Positions 53,021 through 60,407 of a stretch of 64,000 nt of DNA are shown in pieces. Position numbers and translations under genes: made by a program. Each line of letters opens with the position of its first letter. Positions within the stretch are counted from its first letter, which is position 1. Source of the stretch: Actinophytocola oryzae (lineage in GTDB: Bacteria; Actinomycetota; Actinomycetes; Mycobacteriales; Pseudonocardiaceae). The DNA is taken from NCBI RefSeq assembly GCF_004364325.1, contig NZ_SOCP01000019.1, positions 155,521 to 219,520 on the forward strand, written 5' to 3'. The notes beneath the pieces were generated by a model. That model did no database searches and was not told where the DNA came from. It saw only the letters and a list, made by a program, of their open reading frames with translations.

Positions 53021-54110
53021 GGCGTACCTCCCGCATCAGGTCCTCCAGCGTGGCCAGGCTGTGCCCGGCCAACAAAGCGTCAACGTGCGGCAGTGCCGCC
53101 GCGATTCCCGACTGCACCGGCGCGTACCCGTCCCGCCCTGCGTGCGGGTTCACCCACAGCACGCGGTGCGCCAACCGCGACAGCCGGGCGAGCTGCTCGC
53201 CGAGCAGGGACGCGTCGCCACGTTCCCAACCGTCGGAGAACAACACGACAACCGCCCGGCGCGCGAGCCCGCGCTGCCCCCAGCGATCGAGAAACACCCG
53301 AATGGTCTCTCCCAGACGGGTGCCGCCAGCGAAGTCGGGCACAGCGCGTGACGCCGCGACGAGTGCCTCCCTCGGGTCCCGCGCCCGCAGCTGGCGGGAC
53401 AGCCGGGTCAGCCTGGTGCCGATGGTGAACACCTCGGTCGAGGCGGGTGCCGACCGCACGAGGGCATGCCCGAACCGCAGCAACGCGTCGGCGTAGGGGC
53501 TCATCGACCCGGAGACGTCGATCAGCAGGACCACCCGGCGTGGCCGCTGTCTGCGGTCCCGGTAGGCCAGTCGCACCGGCTCGCCACCGGCGGCACGCAT
53601 GGCACGCAGGATCCTGCCCGGGTCGAGGCGCCCGGCGCGGTGCGGGCGAAGGCGCATGGACCGGCGCAGCGGCGGCGCGAGGTGCAGTGTGGCCATCATC
53701 TCCCGCAGCTGCTCCCGCTCCGCGGCGGTGAGCTGCGAGATGTCCCGGTGGCGCAACACCTCCGTGTCGCTGGCGGCGACCTTCAACTCGGTGGTCTCGC
53801 GCTCCCCGGAGGACGACCCGACCTCGGTGAGCGCGGCCATGGTGACCGTCGCACGTGGCCGCTGCGTGGTTTTCTGCCGCGCCTGCGGAGGTTTCGCCGC
53901 GAACCACGCCGCGAACGCGTCGTCGTAGCGCGGCAGGTCGTCCGGCTCGGCACACAGCGTGAGACGGCCGGCCCAGTACAGCTGGGTCGGCTCGGCGACG
54001 TCGAGCTCCGCGACCGCCCCGAGGTAGGCCTGGACGCGCTGGACGTCACAAGGCAGTCCCGCCGCCCGCAACGCGGCGGCGAAACCGACCAGCCCTGGTA
54101 CCGGGTCCAC
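53013..54110 (-). CDS. VWA-domain protein (CoxE-like)
   Basis: Encodes 365 residues from the GTG at 54110, the point where CoxE similarity starts (VDPVPGLVGFAAALRAAGLP). The C-terminal half is a von Willebrand A domain with an intact MIDAS motif LIDVSGSMSPY. CoxE works with the MoxR-type ATPase CoxD to mature the active site of molybdenum hydroxylases (family knowledge). The GTG has no ribosome site, but CACAAT lies six bases upstream, suggesting leaderless expression. Upstream extensions of the frame are low-complexity and not protein-like. Confidence 0.85.
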   Translation of the reverse strand: MDPVPGLVGFAAALRAAGLPCDVQRVQAYLGAVAELDVAEPTQLYWAGRLTLCAEPDDLPRYDDAFAAWFAAKPPQARQKTTQRPRATVTMAALTEVGSSSGERETTELKVAASDTEVLRHRDISQLTAAEREQLREMMATLHLAPPLRRSMRLRPHRAGRLDPGRILRAMRAAGGEPVRLAYRDRRQRPRRVVLLIDVSGSMSPYADALLRFGHALVRSAPASTEVFTIGTRLTRLSRQLRARDPREALVAASRAVPDFAGGTRLGETIRVFLDRWGQRGLARRAVVVLFSDGWERGDASLLGEQLARLSRLAHRVLWVNPHAGRDGYAPVQSGIAAALPHVDALLAGHSLATLEDLMREVRRA

Positions 54111-54203
54111 CAAGCCATTGTGTACCCACGTGGCGGCCGCCGACCCGAAACGGCGGTGCTGACGTAGGGCACGGCGGCACGGGAGCGGCCTGCCACGTGA
54201 GTG

Positions 54204-54236
54204 CCTGGCGCCGGCCGGAGCACGGCCGGCGCCAGG
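54204..54236. terminator. Hairpin in the moxR-VWA interval (13-bp stem)
   Basis: Perfect 13-bp stem CCTGGCGCCGGCC / GGCCGGCGCCAGG with a 7-nt loop, about 95 bp upstream of the VWA start and 300 bp downstream of the MoxR stop. It likely ends the MoxR transcript. Confidence 0.6.
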
Positions 54237-54370
54237 TGGTTCCCCGCCGCGACCATGGCCAGGTAGCGGGCCGGGCGCAGGGAACCCGGACTTGCTCGAA
54301 GGGGCGGCCGTCCACATCGGACAGTGGGAACGGATGGGGACGGCCGCCCGGACCTCAGGCCGCCCGCGTC

Positions 54371-54400
54371 CGGTGTGAGCACCGCGACTGGCTCACACCG
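54371..54400. terminator. Hairpin in the moxR-VWA interval (10-bp stem)
   Basis: Perfect 10-bp stem CGGTGTGAGC / GCTCACACCG with a 10-nt loop, just downstream (reverse strand) of a tiny ORF. Together with the second hairpin it shapes an unusual 427-bp interval between moxR and its usual partner gene. Confidence 0.55.
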
Positions 54401-54433
54401 CGCTGGGCGGCCACCCGGAAGGAGGTGACACGA

Positions 54434-54466
54434 CTACCGCTCGCTCCCCCTGCGTTCGGTACCCAT
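54434..54466 (-). other. 10-codon ORF with strong ribosome site
   Basis: On the reverse strand GGAGGAGGACGAC precedes ATG 54466, which opens MGTERRGSER followed by TAG. It is located 71 bp downstream of the MoxR stop, upstream of two hairpins. It may be a leader peptide or chance. The 427-bp interval otherwise contains no plausible gene. Confidence 0.3.
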
Positions 54467-54537
54467 GTCGTCCTCCTCCGGCTTGGCGCGCCGGAGACAA
54501 CTATCGCCGACGGCGACGGCGGACGCATCCGATTTAT

Positions 54538-55413
54538 TCAGCCGGCGAGCAGCCGTTCGAGGCCGGCCGCGACCACGCGCTGGGTGTCCTCCCGGTACTT
54601 CAGCACCGCGCCGAGGGTGGCCGCCGCGGCGGCGGCGTCCAGCTCCGTCCTGCCCAGCGCGGTCAGCGCCTGCGCCCAGTCCAGCGACTCCGCGACGCCT
54701 GGCGGCTTGATCAGCTCCAGCTCCCGGAGCCTGCGCACGGCCGAGGCCACCTGGGTGGCCAGTCGTTCTGGCAGGTCGGGCAGTGTGCGCCGCAGGATCT
54801 CCACCTCGCGTGGCAGGTCCGGGTGCGAGAGCCAGTGGTAGAGGCACCGGCGCTTGAGCGCGTCGTGCACCTCGCGTGTCCGGTTCGACGTCAGGACCAC
54901 GAGCGGCGGCACGGTCGCCCGCACCTCACCCAGCTCGGGCACCGTCACGGCGTTCTCGCCGAGCATCTCCAGCAGGAACGCCTCGAACTCGTCGTCGGCG
55001 CGGTCCACCTCGTCGACGAGCAGCACGCACGGCGACTCCTCCAGTGCCCGCAGCAGTGGCCGTGCGAGCAGGAACCGCCTGCTGTACAAGGACTTCTCCG
55101 CCAGATCCGAGTCGAGCGCGCCACCGGAGGCCGCCTCGAGCGCACGCAGGTGCAGCAGCTGTCTCGGGAAGTCCCAGTCGTACAGCGCCTGCGAGAAGTC
55201 GATGCCCTCGTGGCACTGCAGCTTGATCAGCGGCACGGACAGCGCCCGGGACAGAGCGACGGCCAGCGACGTCTTGCCCGTGCCGGGCTCGCCCTCGCAG
55301 AACAGCGGGCGGCCCATCCGGTTGGCGAGGAACGCGGCCGTCGCGATGCCCTCGTCCGGCAGGTAGCCGACCGACTCGAGCGCCCGGGCCAGTTCCTCAG
55401 GGGAAGTCAGCAC
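54538..55413 (-). CDS. MoxR-type AAA+ ATPase (CoxD-like)
   Basis: Encodes 291 residues from the GTG at 55413. Walker A GEPGTGKTSLAVAL, Walker B LLVDEVDRAD and sensor-1 VVLTSNRTREV are intact. The start TSPEELARALESVGYLPDEGIATA fits CoxD of the MoxR family, which works with CoxE (VWA, downstream). A TACCCT box lies six bases before the GTG, so the mRNA is probably leaderless. PspC diverges across 66 bp. Confidence 0.9.
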   Translation of the reverse strand: MLTSPEELARALESVGYLPDEGIATAAFLANRMGRPLFCEGEPGTGKTSLAVALSRALSVPLIKLQCHEGIDFSQALYDWDFPRQLLHLRALEAASGGALDSDLAEKSLYSRRFLLARPLLRALEESPCVLLVDEVDRADDEFEAFLLEMLGENAVTVPELGEVRATVPPLVVLTSNRTREVHDALKRRCLYHWLSHPDLPREVEILRRTLPDLPERLATQVASAVRRLRELELIKPPGVAESLDWAQALTALGRTELDAAAAAATLGAVLKYREDTQRVVAAGLERLLAG

Positions 55414-55419
55414 AACCCG

Positions 55420-55425
55420 AGGGTA
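55420..55425 (-). promoter_or_regulatory. -10 box for leaderless moxR mRNA
   Basis: TACCCT on the reverse strand, six bases before the GTG at 55413, which has no ribosome binding site. Confidence 0.45.
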
Positions 55426-55479
55426 AACGCCAGGGTGTTCCCCGATGGCACACGCGAGGCGCGAGGCGAGGCTGGAGGC

Positions 55480-55674
55480 ATGAACACAGACACCATCAAG
55501 CTCCGCCGCAGCCGCTCCGACCGCATGGTCGCCGGGGTGTGCGGGGGCCTCGCCAGAATGCTCGACATGGACGCCGCCCTGGTCAGGATCCTCCTGGTCG
55601 CGGCGACGGTGCTCGGCTTCGGCGCCGGCGCCGTCATCTACGTGATCGCCTGGGCGGTCGTGCCGGAGGAATAA
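55480..55674 (+). CDS. PspC-domain membrane protein
   Basis: ATG 55480 behind GGAGGC gives 64 residues: a classical PspC domain with LRRSRSDRMVAGVCGGLARMLDMD, one membrane segment and the ending WAVVPEE. In actinobacteria single-domain PspC proteins are envelope-stress or signalling components; the partner is not visible. The next gene begins 11 bp downstream. Confidence 0.92.
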   Translation: MNTDTIKLRRSRSDRMVAGVCGGLARMLDMDAALVRILLVAATVLGFGAGAVIYVIAWAVVPEE

Positions 55675-55685
55675 CATCGACCGAT

Positions 55686-56000
55686 GTGGGAGACAGGCAG
55701 AACTACTCGCGAACCGGCACGGCACGCGCGCTCGTCCTGCTCGCCGCCGCGCTCGCGGCGGCAGGCGCGCTGCTCCTCTGCCTGCTCAGCGTCTTCCTCT
55801 TCGCCAGGATCGCACCCGCCACGGCGACCTTCGCGGCCTTCGTGCTGGTCAGCGCCGTGGTGGCCACGCTGCTGACCGTCAGGGCGCGCTCCGTTCGAGG
55901 TGTCGTGGGTCTCGGTTGCGGGATACTGCTCGTCGGGGTCGTCGTCGGCCTGGGGATCATGCTGCTGCTGATCTCGAAGCTCGCGGGCAACCCGACGTGA
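55686..56000 (+). CDS. Small three-TM membrane protein, unknown function
   Basis: Encodes 104 residues from the GTG at 55686. Three hydrophobic segments (about residues 14-36, 41-61 and 70-95) separated by short RARS/RIAP loops. I do not recognise the family. It is just downstream of PspC and likely co-transcribed. Confidence 0.65.
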   Translation: MGDRQNYSRTGTARALVLLAAALAAAGALLLCLLSVFLFARIAPATATFAAFVLVSAVVATLLTVRARSVRGVVGLGCGILLVGVVVGLGIMLLLISKLAGNPT

Positions 56001-56085
56001 ACCACCCGAATGGTCGGTATCTGGGGCACGTACCGGCGCTCTTGACTGTAAGACCCCTGCTCGGGGTGACGTGAACTCGACGGAT

Positions 56086-56106
56086 TGGCACGATGGACCC
56101 GTGCCA
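56086..56106. promoter_or_regulatory. Inverted repeat upstream of the sigma-factor gene
   Basis: TGGCACG-N7-CGTGCCA, a perfect 7-bp dyad that ends 38 bp before the start of the sigma factor. It could be an operator or a leader hairpin; which is unknown. Confidence 0.4.
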
Positions 56107-56144
56107 GGAGCAGGACGACAACCCTCGAAGCGGGGTGTGAAGCG

Positions 56145-56747
56145 GTGACGGAACTGCAGACCGCGGGTGTGGTCAGACCCTGGGCGGCGCTCGAGGGACG
56201 AGACCGGCACGCCGCGTGCATGCTGGCCGCACGGGACGGCGACAAGGAGGCGTTCGACGTATTGATCGCCGACCTCGCTCCCCTCGTGTGGCACGTCGCA
56301 CGCGGCAGCGGACTGGACCGAACCACGGCGGAGGACGTGGTCCAGACCGTGTGGCTCGCCCTGTTACGCCACCTGCACCGGCTCACCGAGCCGAGGGCAC
56401 TCGCCGGCTGGCTGATCACGACCACCCGTCGGGAGGCCAACCGGGTACAGCACCGGGCCTCGGCGCACATAGAGCTGTCACCCGAGGTGGCCGAACAGAC
56501 CCCGACGACCGATCCGTCCCCGGAGCACGAGGTGCTCCGCACCGAACGCGACCGCGCACTGTGGTCCGCGTTCCACAAGCTTTCGCAGCGCTGTCAGGAG
56601 CTGCTGCGGTTGACCGTGCTGGCCGGGCGTGCGGAATACCGTGCGGTGGCCGAAGCCCTGCACATGCCGCACGGGAGTATCGGACCAACACGAGGGCGCT
56701 GCCTGAACAGCCTGCGCTCGCTGTACAACGGGGACAGTGGATCATGA
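56145..56747 (+). CDS. ECF-like sigma-70 family sigma factor
   Basis: Encodes 200 residues from the GTG at 56145. Sigma region 2: EAFDVLIADLAPLVWHVARG, then TTAEDVVQTVWLALLRHLHRL and GWLITTTRREANR; region 4: KLSQRCQELLRLTVLAGRAEYRAVAEALHMPHGSIGPTRGRCLNSLRSLY, a helix-turn-helix. Region 3 is lacking, as in ECF factors. Its stop overlaps the start of the next gene (ATGA), the usual position of an anti-sigma factor or partner. It heads the CHAT-protease locus, and autoregulation is likely but I find no clear ECF promoter upstream. Confidence 0.88.
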   Translation: MTELQTAGVVRPWAALEGRDRHAACMLAARDGDKEAFDVLIADLAPLVWHVARGSGLDRTTAEDVVQTVWLALLRHLHRLTEPRALAGWLITTTRREANRVQHRASAHIELSPEVAEQTPTTDPSPEHEVLRTERDRALWSAFHKLSQRCQELLRLTVLAGRAEYRAVAEALHMPHGSIGPTRGRCLNSLRSLYNGDSGS

Positions 56748-57208
56748 GAACGAACCAGGCTGACGACGAGCTGATGGCCGAGGTAGCACGGCTTGTGCAC
56801 GAGCTCGACCCGCCGCCGCCAGGGCTGGTGGAGAGAACCCAGTTCGCCGTCGCGCTCGAGGACATCGACCGCGAGGTCGAGCTCGAGGTCGCGCAGTGGA
56901 AGCACACGCAACCACTCGCCGGCGTGCGCGGCGGACTTCCCGGCACGATCACGTTCTTCGTCGGCGACCTGACCGTGATGGTCAACGTCACCCGTACGGG
57001 CGAACGCCAACGCATCGACGGCTGGCTCGTACCGGCGGGTGCGCACGGCGTCGAGGTCCGCGTGGCCGACCATGGCTCAACTGTTACCACCGCGGACGAG
57101 GGTGGCAGGTTCGTACTGACCGAGGTGCCCAGGGGCACTACGCAGCTATTAGTACGGATGAATGCCGAACAATCACGTACCGTGGTCACTCCTACGGTGG
57201 ATTTGTAG
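56744..57208 (+). CDS. Sigma-coupled protein with C-terminal beta-sandwich domain
   Basis: Encodes 154 residues from ATG 56744. The N-terminal half is helical and acidic (DDELMAEVARLVHELDPPPP, VALEDIDREVELEV); the C-terminal half resembles a carboxypeptidase-regulatory-like domain (GVEVRVADHGSTVTTADEGGRFVLTEVPRGTTQLLVRM). No membrane segment or signal. Translational coupling to the sigma factor makes it the best candidate for an anti-sigma or adaptor protein; this is inference, as the family has no known activity. Confidence 0.75.
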   Translation: MRTNQADDELMAEVARLVHELDPPPPGLVERTQFAVALEDIDREVELEVAQWKHTQPLAGVRGGLPGTITFFVGDLTVMVNVTRTGERQRIDGWLVPAGAHGVEVRVADHGSTVTTADEGGRFVLTEVPRGTTQLLVRMNAEQSRTVVTPTVDL

Positions 57209-57232
57209 CCTGAATAGCTCCCAAGTCACTCT

Positions 57233-57305
57233 TTCGGCAGATATTGTTGTATCTCACCGTGGCCTCGCCTCTCTTGTCTGGGTGAGCATGCGGAAATCTG
57301 CCGAA
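57233..57305 (+). promoter_or_regulatory. Long-range inverted repeat in the leader of the repeat peptide
   Basis: TTCGGCAGAT (57233-57242) and ATCTGCCGAA (57296-57305) are perfect 10-bp complements 53 bp apart; flanking CTCT/AGAG can extend the stem. The right arm directly abuts the GAGGGGAG ribosome site of the peptide gene, so the fold could control translation, or the arms could be paired binding sites. Confidence 0.45.
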
Positions 57306-57322
57306 GAGGGGAGCAAAGCGTC

Positions 57323-57508
57323 ATGACCGACACCACGACCACCGACGTGAAGCCTGGGGACGACACGAAGCCATGCACGGTGTGCAGGTCGAACGACCAC
57401 ACCACCAGTGGCCACTTCGACGGCGGGAGCCCCGTCAAGACCGATGGTCACTTCGACGGCGGCGCCATGCCGGCGGGCCACTTCGACGGCGGTAGCGCAC
57501 CGGTGTAG
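57323..57508 (+). CDS. 61-residue peptide with CxxC and three GHFDGG repeats
   Basis: ATG 57323 follows GAGGGGAGCAAAGCGTC. The sequence begins MTDTTTTDVKPGDDTKPCTVC (Cys18, Cys21) and then has GHFDGG at residues 30-35, 42-47 and 52-57, separated by short S/P/V/K/A linkers; it ends SAPV. It has no signal peptide or membrane segment and is very hydrophilic. It lies between the sigma/partner pair and a CHAT protease. I infer that it may be the protease substrate or a precursor of released peptides. No known family recognised. Confidence 0.72.
   Translation: MTDTTTTDVKPGDDTKPCTVCRSNDHTTSGHFDGGSPVKTDGHFDGGAMPAGHFDGGSAPV
57410..57492 (+). repeat. Three 17-bp direct repeats encoding GHFDGG
   Basis: GGYCACTTCGACGGCGG occurs at 57410-57426, 57446-57462 and 57476-57492, differing only at one third-codon position. 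The near-identity of codons suggests recent duplication or selection on the nucleotide sequence. Spacing is 36 and 30 bp, so it stays in frame. Confidence 0.85.
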
Positions 57509-57651
57509 CCGGCAGGACAGGACACGCGTCACGGTCCCCCTGGAGCGGGAGTTGGTAGGGTGCATTACAGAAAGCACCTCCAGCCGTCGCGGATCGTGAT
57601 GAGAAAATTGTGCGTTGTAAATGATTCGCGTCCCGATGTCGCTCAACTGCC

Positions 57652-60342
57652 GTGATCGTGGGGGCCGGCAGGGCATCGGGGCGCGATGACGCATTTCAGG
57701 CCACTTCCAGAGCGGCCGCCGAACAGCGACGGCGGGCGGTGGCGGCGGCTTCGGCAGGTCGGCCCGCCGAGGCCATCAAGATGCTGCAGCGGGCGCTGCA
57801 CATGCTGCCGGTGGCTTCCGGCTCGGCGGAGGTCGTCGCCGTTCGCGCACGGGTCCTTCTCTCCCTCGGCTGGGTACAGGCCGAGACCAGCACTCTCGCC
57901 GACGGGCTCTCCCATCTCGGCACGGCCCGCGACCTGATCACCGGCCTGCCCGAGGGCTCGGACCGCCTCGCGCTCCTCGGCTTCGCCGAGCAGCAGCACG
58001 CACTCGTGCTGACCAGGGCCGGCCGCACGCCGGAGGGCATCGAGCTGTTCAGCCGAGCCATCCCGCTGCTGGAAAAGGCACTGGACAGCCCTGCCGGGGA
58101 TCCCGAGATGCTCGCAAGGGCATTCCTCAACCGCGGCACCACGTACACACTGGTCGGTCGGCCAGGTCCGGCGGAGGAGGACCTGCGCCGCTGCATCGAA
58201 CTCTCCACCGAGCACGACCTACCGATCATGAAGGCCAAGGCCATCAGCACCCTCGGTGACCAGGAACTGCTGCTCGGCGACGTCCCTGGTGCGCTGGCGC
58301 ACTTCGCGGAGGCCGTGCGCCTGTTCCGCACGCTGGCTCCGCACCTGGTCGCCCGTACCCAGGTCGACCAGGCCAGGGCGCTGTTGACCGCGGGGCTCGC
58401 CGACGAGGCGGCCCGGCTGCTCGACGAGGCGCTGCCCGTCCTGCGTGCCCAGCGGATCAGCCAGGACCTCGCCGAGGCCGAGATCACCAGAGCCGCCGCG
58501 GCTCTGTTGGCCGGCGACCGGGAGCTGGCCAAACAGTCCGCGGGATCCGCGCACCGCAGGTTCGTCCGACGCGGCAGCATGGCGTGGGCCGAGGTCGCCG
58601 CGCTGACCAAGCTGCGTACCGAGGCCGTCGCCACCCTCGCGGGCCTGACGACGTCCGCGACCAGCAGGAAGGCGACCGTTCTCGCCGAGCGGCTCGCCGC
58701 GGCCGGGCTCACCGACGAGGCCGCGATGGCCAGGATGCTGGGTGTCCGGCTCGCACTGCGGCGTGGTGCCGTCGACGTCGCGGAGACGCTGCTCAGTCAG
58801 GTGCCCGTGCCGGGCAAGATCGCGCCGATCGACCACAGGATGATGCTGCGGCTGTGCCGTGCGGAGCTCGCGGTGGCGCGTGGCCAGACCCGTTCGGCGC
58901 TCGCGCAGGCCAAGTCCGGCTTCGACGAGCTCGGCGCGGCCCGCGACCGGATGGGTGGGCTGGACCTCGTGTGCGGCACGGCCGTGCACGGTCTCGAGCT
59001 GGCCAGGCTCGCGGTCGGGATCGTGCTCGACGACGCGAGGACCGATGCCGACGCGCGGCGGCTGCTCGCCTGGCAGGAACGCACGCGTGCGCAGGTGTAC
59101 CGGTACGAGCCGATGCCCGCGATCGACGACCCCGAGCTGGCCAGCCGGGTCGCCGAGCTGCGCACGGTGTTGCGGACCATGCAGCACGCCCGGCTGGAGG
59201 GCCGGTCGGTCACCCAGCTCGAACAGCGGTCGGTCACGCTGCAGCGGGAGGTCAACCGGCTGGGCTGGTACACGTCGCAGTGGGGCAAGCCGCGGCCGGT
59301 GTCCTCGCCGGAGGAGGTGGTCGAGCACCTCGGCGACCGCGCGCTGATCAGCTTCTCCGGTCCGGAGAACGAGCTGGCCGCGGTGGTCGTGGCAGGCGGG
59401 CGGACGAAGCTGGTGCGCCTCGGGGCGAAGCACGACGTGCTCGAGACGGCACGCCAGCTGCACGCGGACCTGGACGCGCTCGCGCCCGACGAGCTGATCG
59501 CGCAGCTGGTGACGGCCGTGTCGCAGTCGGCGCGGCGGCGCATCCAGGCGCTCGACGACATGCTGTTCGGCCCGAACGGGATTCCCGCCGCGCTGCTCGG
59601 TGACCGGGAGCTGATCGTGGTGCCGTTCGGTGAGCTGTACTCGGTGCCGTGGGAGACGCTGCCGTCGCTGCGTGGGCGGGCGGTGTCGGTGGCGCCGTCG
59701 GCGACCGCGTGGGTGAGTGCCGGGGAGGTGCCGGAGAACGACGGCCGCGTCGTGCTGGTGCGGGGTCCGGACCTGCCCGCGTCGGCGACCGAGCTGGACC
59801 AGCTGCGTGAGGTGTACCCGGGCGCGGTCGTGCTGGACGGGCCGCTGGCCACCACGGACGCGGTGCTGACGGCGATGGACGGCGCGAAGCTGGTGCACAT
59901 CGCCGCGCACGGCACGCACGAGTCGGCCAACGCGATGTTCTCGCGGCTGGAGCTGTACGACGGCGGGCTGCTGGCGCACGAGGTGGCCCGGCTGCGGAAC
60001 CCGCCGACCCACATCGTGCTCGCGGCGTGTGAGCTGGCGCTGTCCCACATCCGGCCGGGTGACGAGCCGTTGGGGTTCGCGGGCGCGATGCTGGCGAGCG
60101 GCTCGCGGACCGTCGTCGCGGCCGTGAACCGGGTCGGGCACCGCTCGGCGGCGCTGACCATGACCGACTACCACCGCAGGCTCGTGAACCAGCCCGTGGC
60201 CGACCTCGCGGCGGATCTGGCCGAGACCATGACGGACTACCACCGCAGGGTGGCCTCCGGCGTCAGCCCCGCGCGGGCCCTTGCCGAGGCGACCGCGGAG
60301 GACCCCCTGCGCCGCCCGTTCATCCTGCTCGGCGCCGGTTAG
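57652..60342 (+). CDS. TPR-CHAT caspase-like protease
   Basis: Encodes 896 residues. Residues ~20-480 are TPR-like helical repeats (e.g. AGRPAEAIKMLQRALHML, ARAFLNRGTTYTLVGRPGPAEEDLRRCIEL). The C-terminal ~340 residues form a CHAT peptidase: catalytic His753 in VHIAAHGTHES and Cys793 in HIVLAACELALS, with SRTVVAAVNRVGHRSA and a GVSPARALAEA end. Both catalytic residues are intact. The start GTG 57652 (or 57658) lacks a ribosome site and could be leaderless. It follows the repeat peptide by 143 bp and is probably the effector of the sigma-factor locus. Confidence 0.88.
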   Translation: MIVGAGRASGRDDAFQATSRAAAEQRRRAVAAASAGRPAEAIKMLQRALHMLPVASGSAEVVAVRARVLLSLGWVQAETSTLADGLSHLGTARDLITGLPEGSDRLALLGFAEQQHALVLTRAGRTPEGIELFSRAIPLLEKALDSPAGDPEMLARAFLNRGTTYTLVGRPGPAEEDLRRCIELSTEHDLPIMKAKAISTLGDQELLLGDVPGALAHFAEAVRLFRTLAPHLVARTQVDQARALLTAGLADEAARLLDEALPVLRAQRISQDLAEAEITRAAAALLAGDRELAKQSAGSAHRRFVRRGSMAWAEVAALTKLRTEAVATLAGLTTSATSRKATVLAERLAAAGLTDEAAMARMLGVRLALRRGAVDVAETLLSQVPVPGKIAPIDHRMMLRLCRAELAVARGQTRSALAQAKSGFDELGAARDRMGGLDLVCGTAVHGLELARLAVGIVLDDARTDADARRLLAWQERTRAQVYRYEPMPAIDDPELASRVAELRTVLRTMQHARLEGRSVTQLEQRSVTLQREVNRLGWYTSQWGKPRPVSSPEEVVEHLGDRALISFSGPENELAAVVVAGGRTKLVRLGAKHDVLETARQLHADLDALAPDELIAQLVTAVSQSARRRIQALDDMLFGPNGIPAALLGDRELIVVPFGELYSVPWETLPSLRGRAVSVAPSATAWVSAGEVPENDGRVVLVRGPDLPASATELDQLREVYPGAVVLDGPLATTDAVLTAMDGAKLVHIAAHGTHESANAMFSRLELYDGGLLAHEVARLRNPPTHIVLAACELALSHIRPGDEPLGFAGAMLASGSRTVVAAVNRVGHRSAALTMTDYHRRLVNQPVADLAADLAETMTDYHRRVASGVSPARALAEATAEDPLRRPFILLGAG

Positions 60343-60407
60343 CGGGGATTGCGCGAAGATCGCCAACAGTTGACGATGGACTCTCGGCTGCTGGCGAGGG
60401 GGCGGGC

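Noticed and set aside
54197..54841. Forward ORF between VWA and MoxR genes
   Set aside because: Overlaps the MoxR gene in antisense and has no recognisable protein features or suitable start.
57410..57492. CRISPR-like array
   Set aside because: Only three 17-bp units, in frame with a peptide gene and spaced 13-19 bp apart; they encode GHFDGG and there are no cas genes.
57323..57508. RiPP precursor peptide
   Set aside because: No radical SAM, lanthipeptide, YcaO or other maturation enzyme is nearby; the CHAT protease is the only candidate processor.
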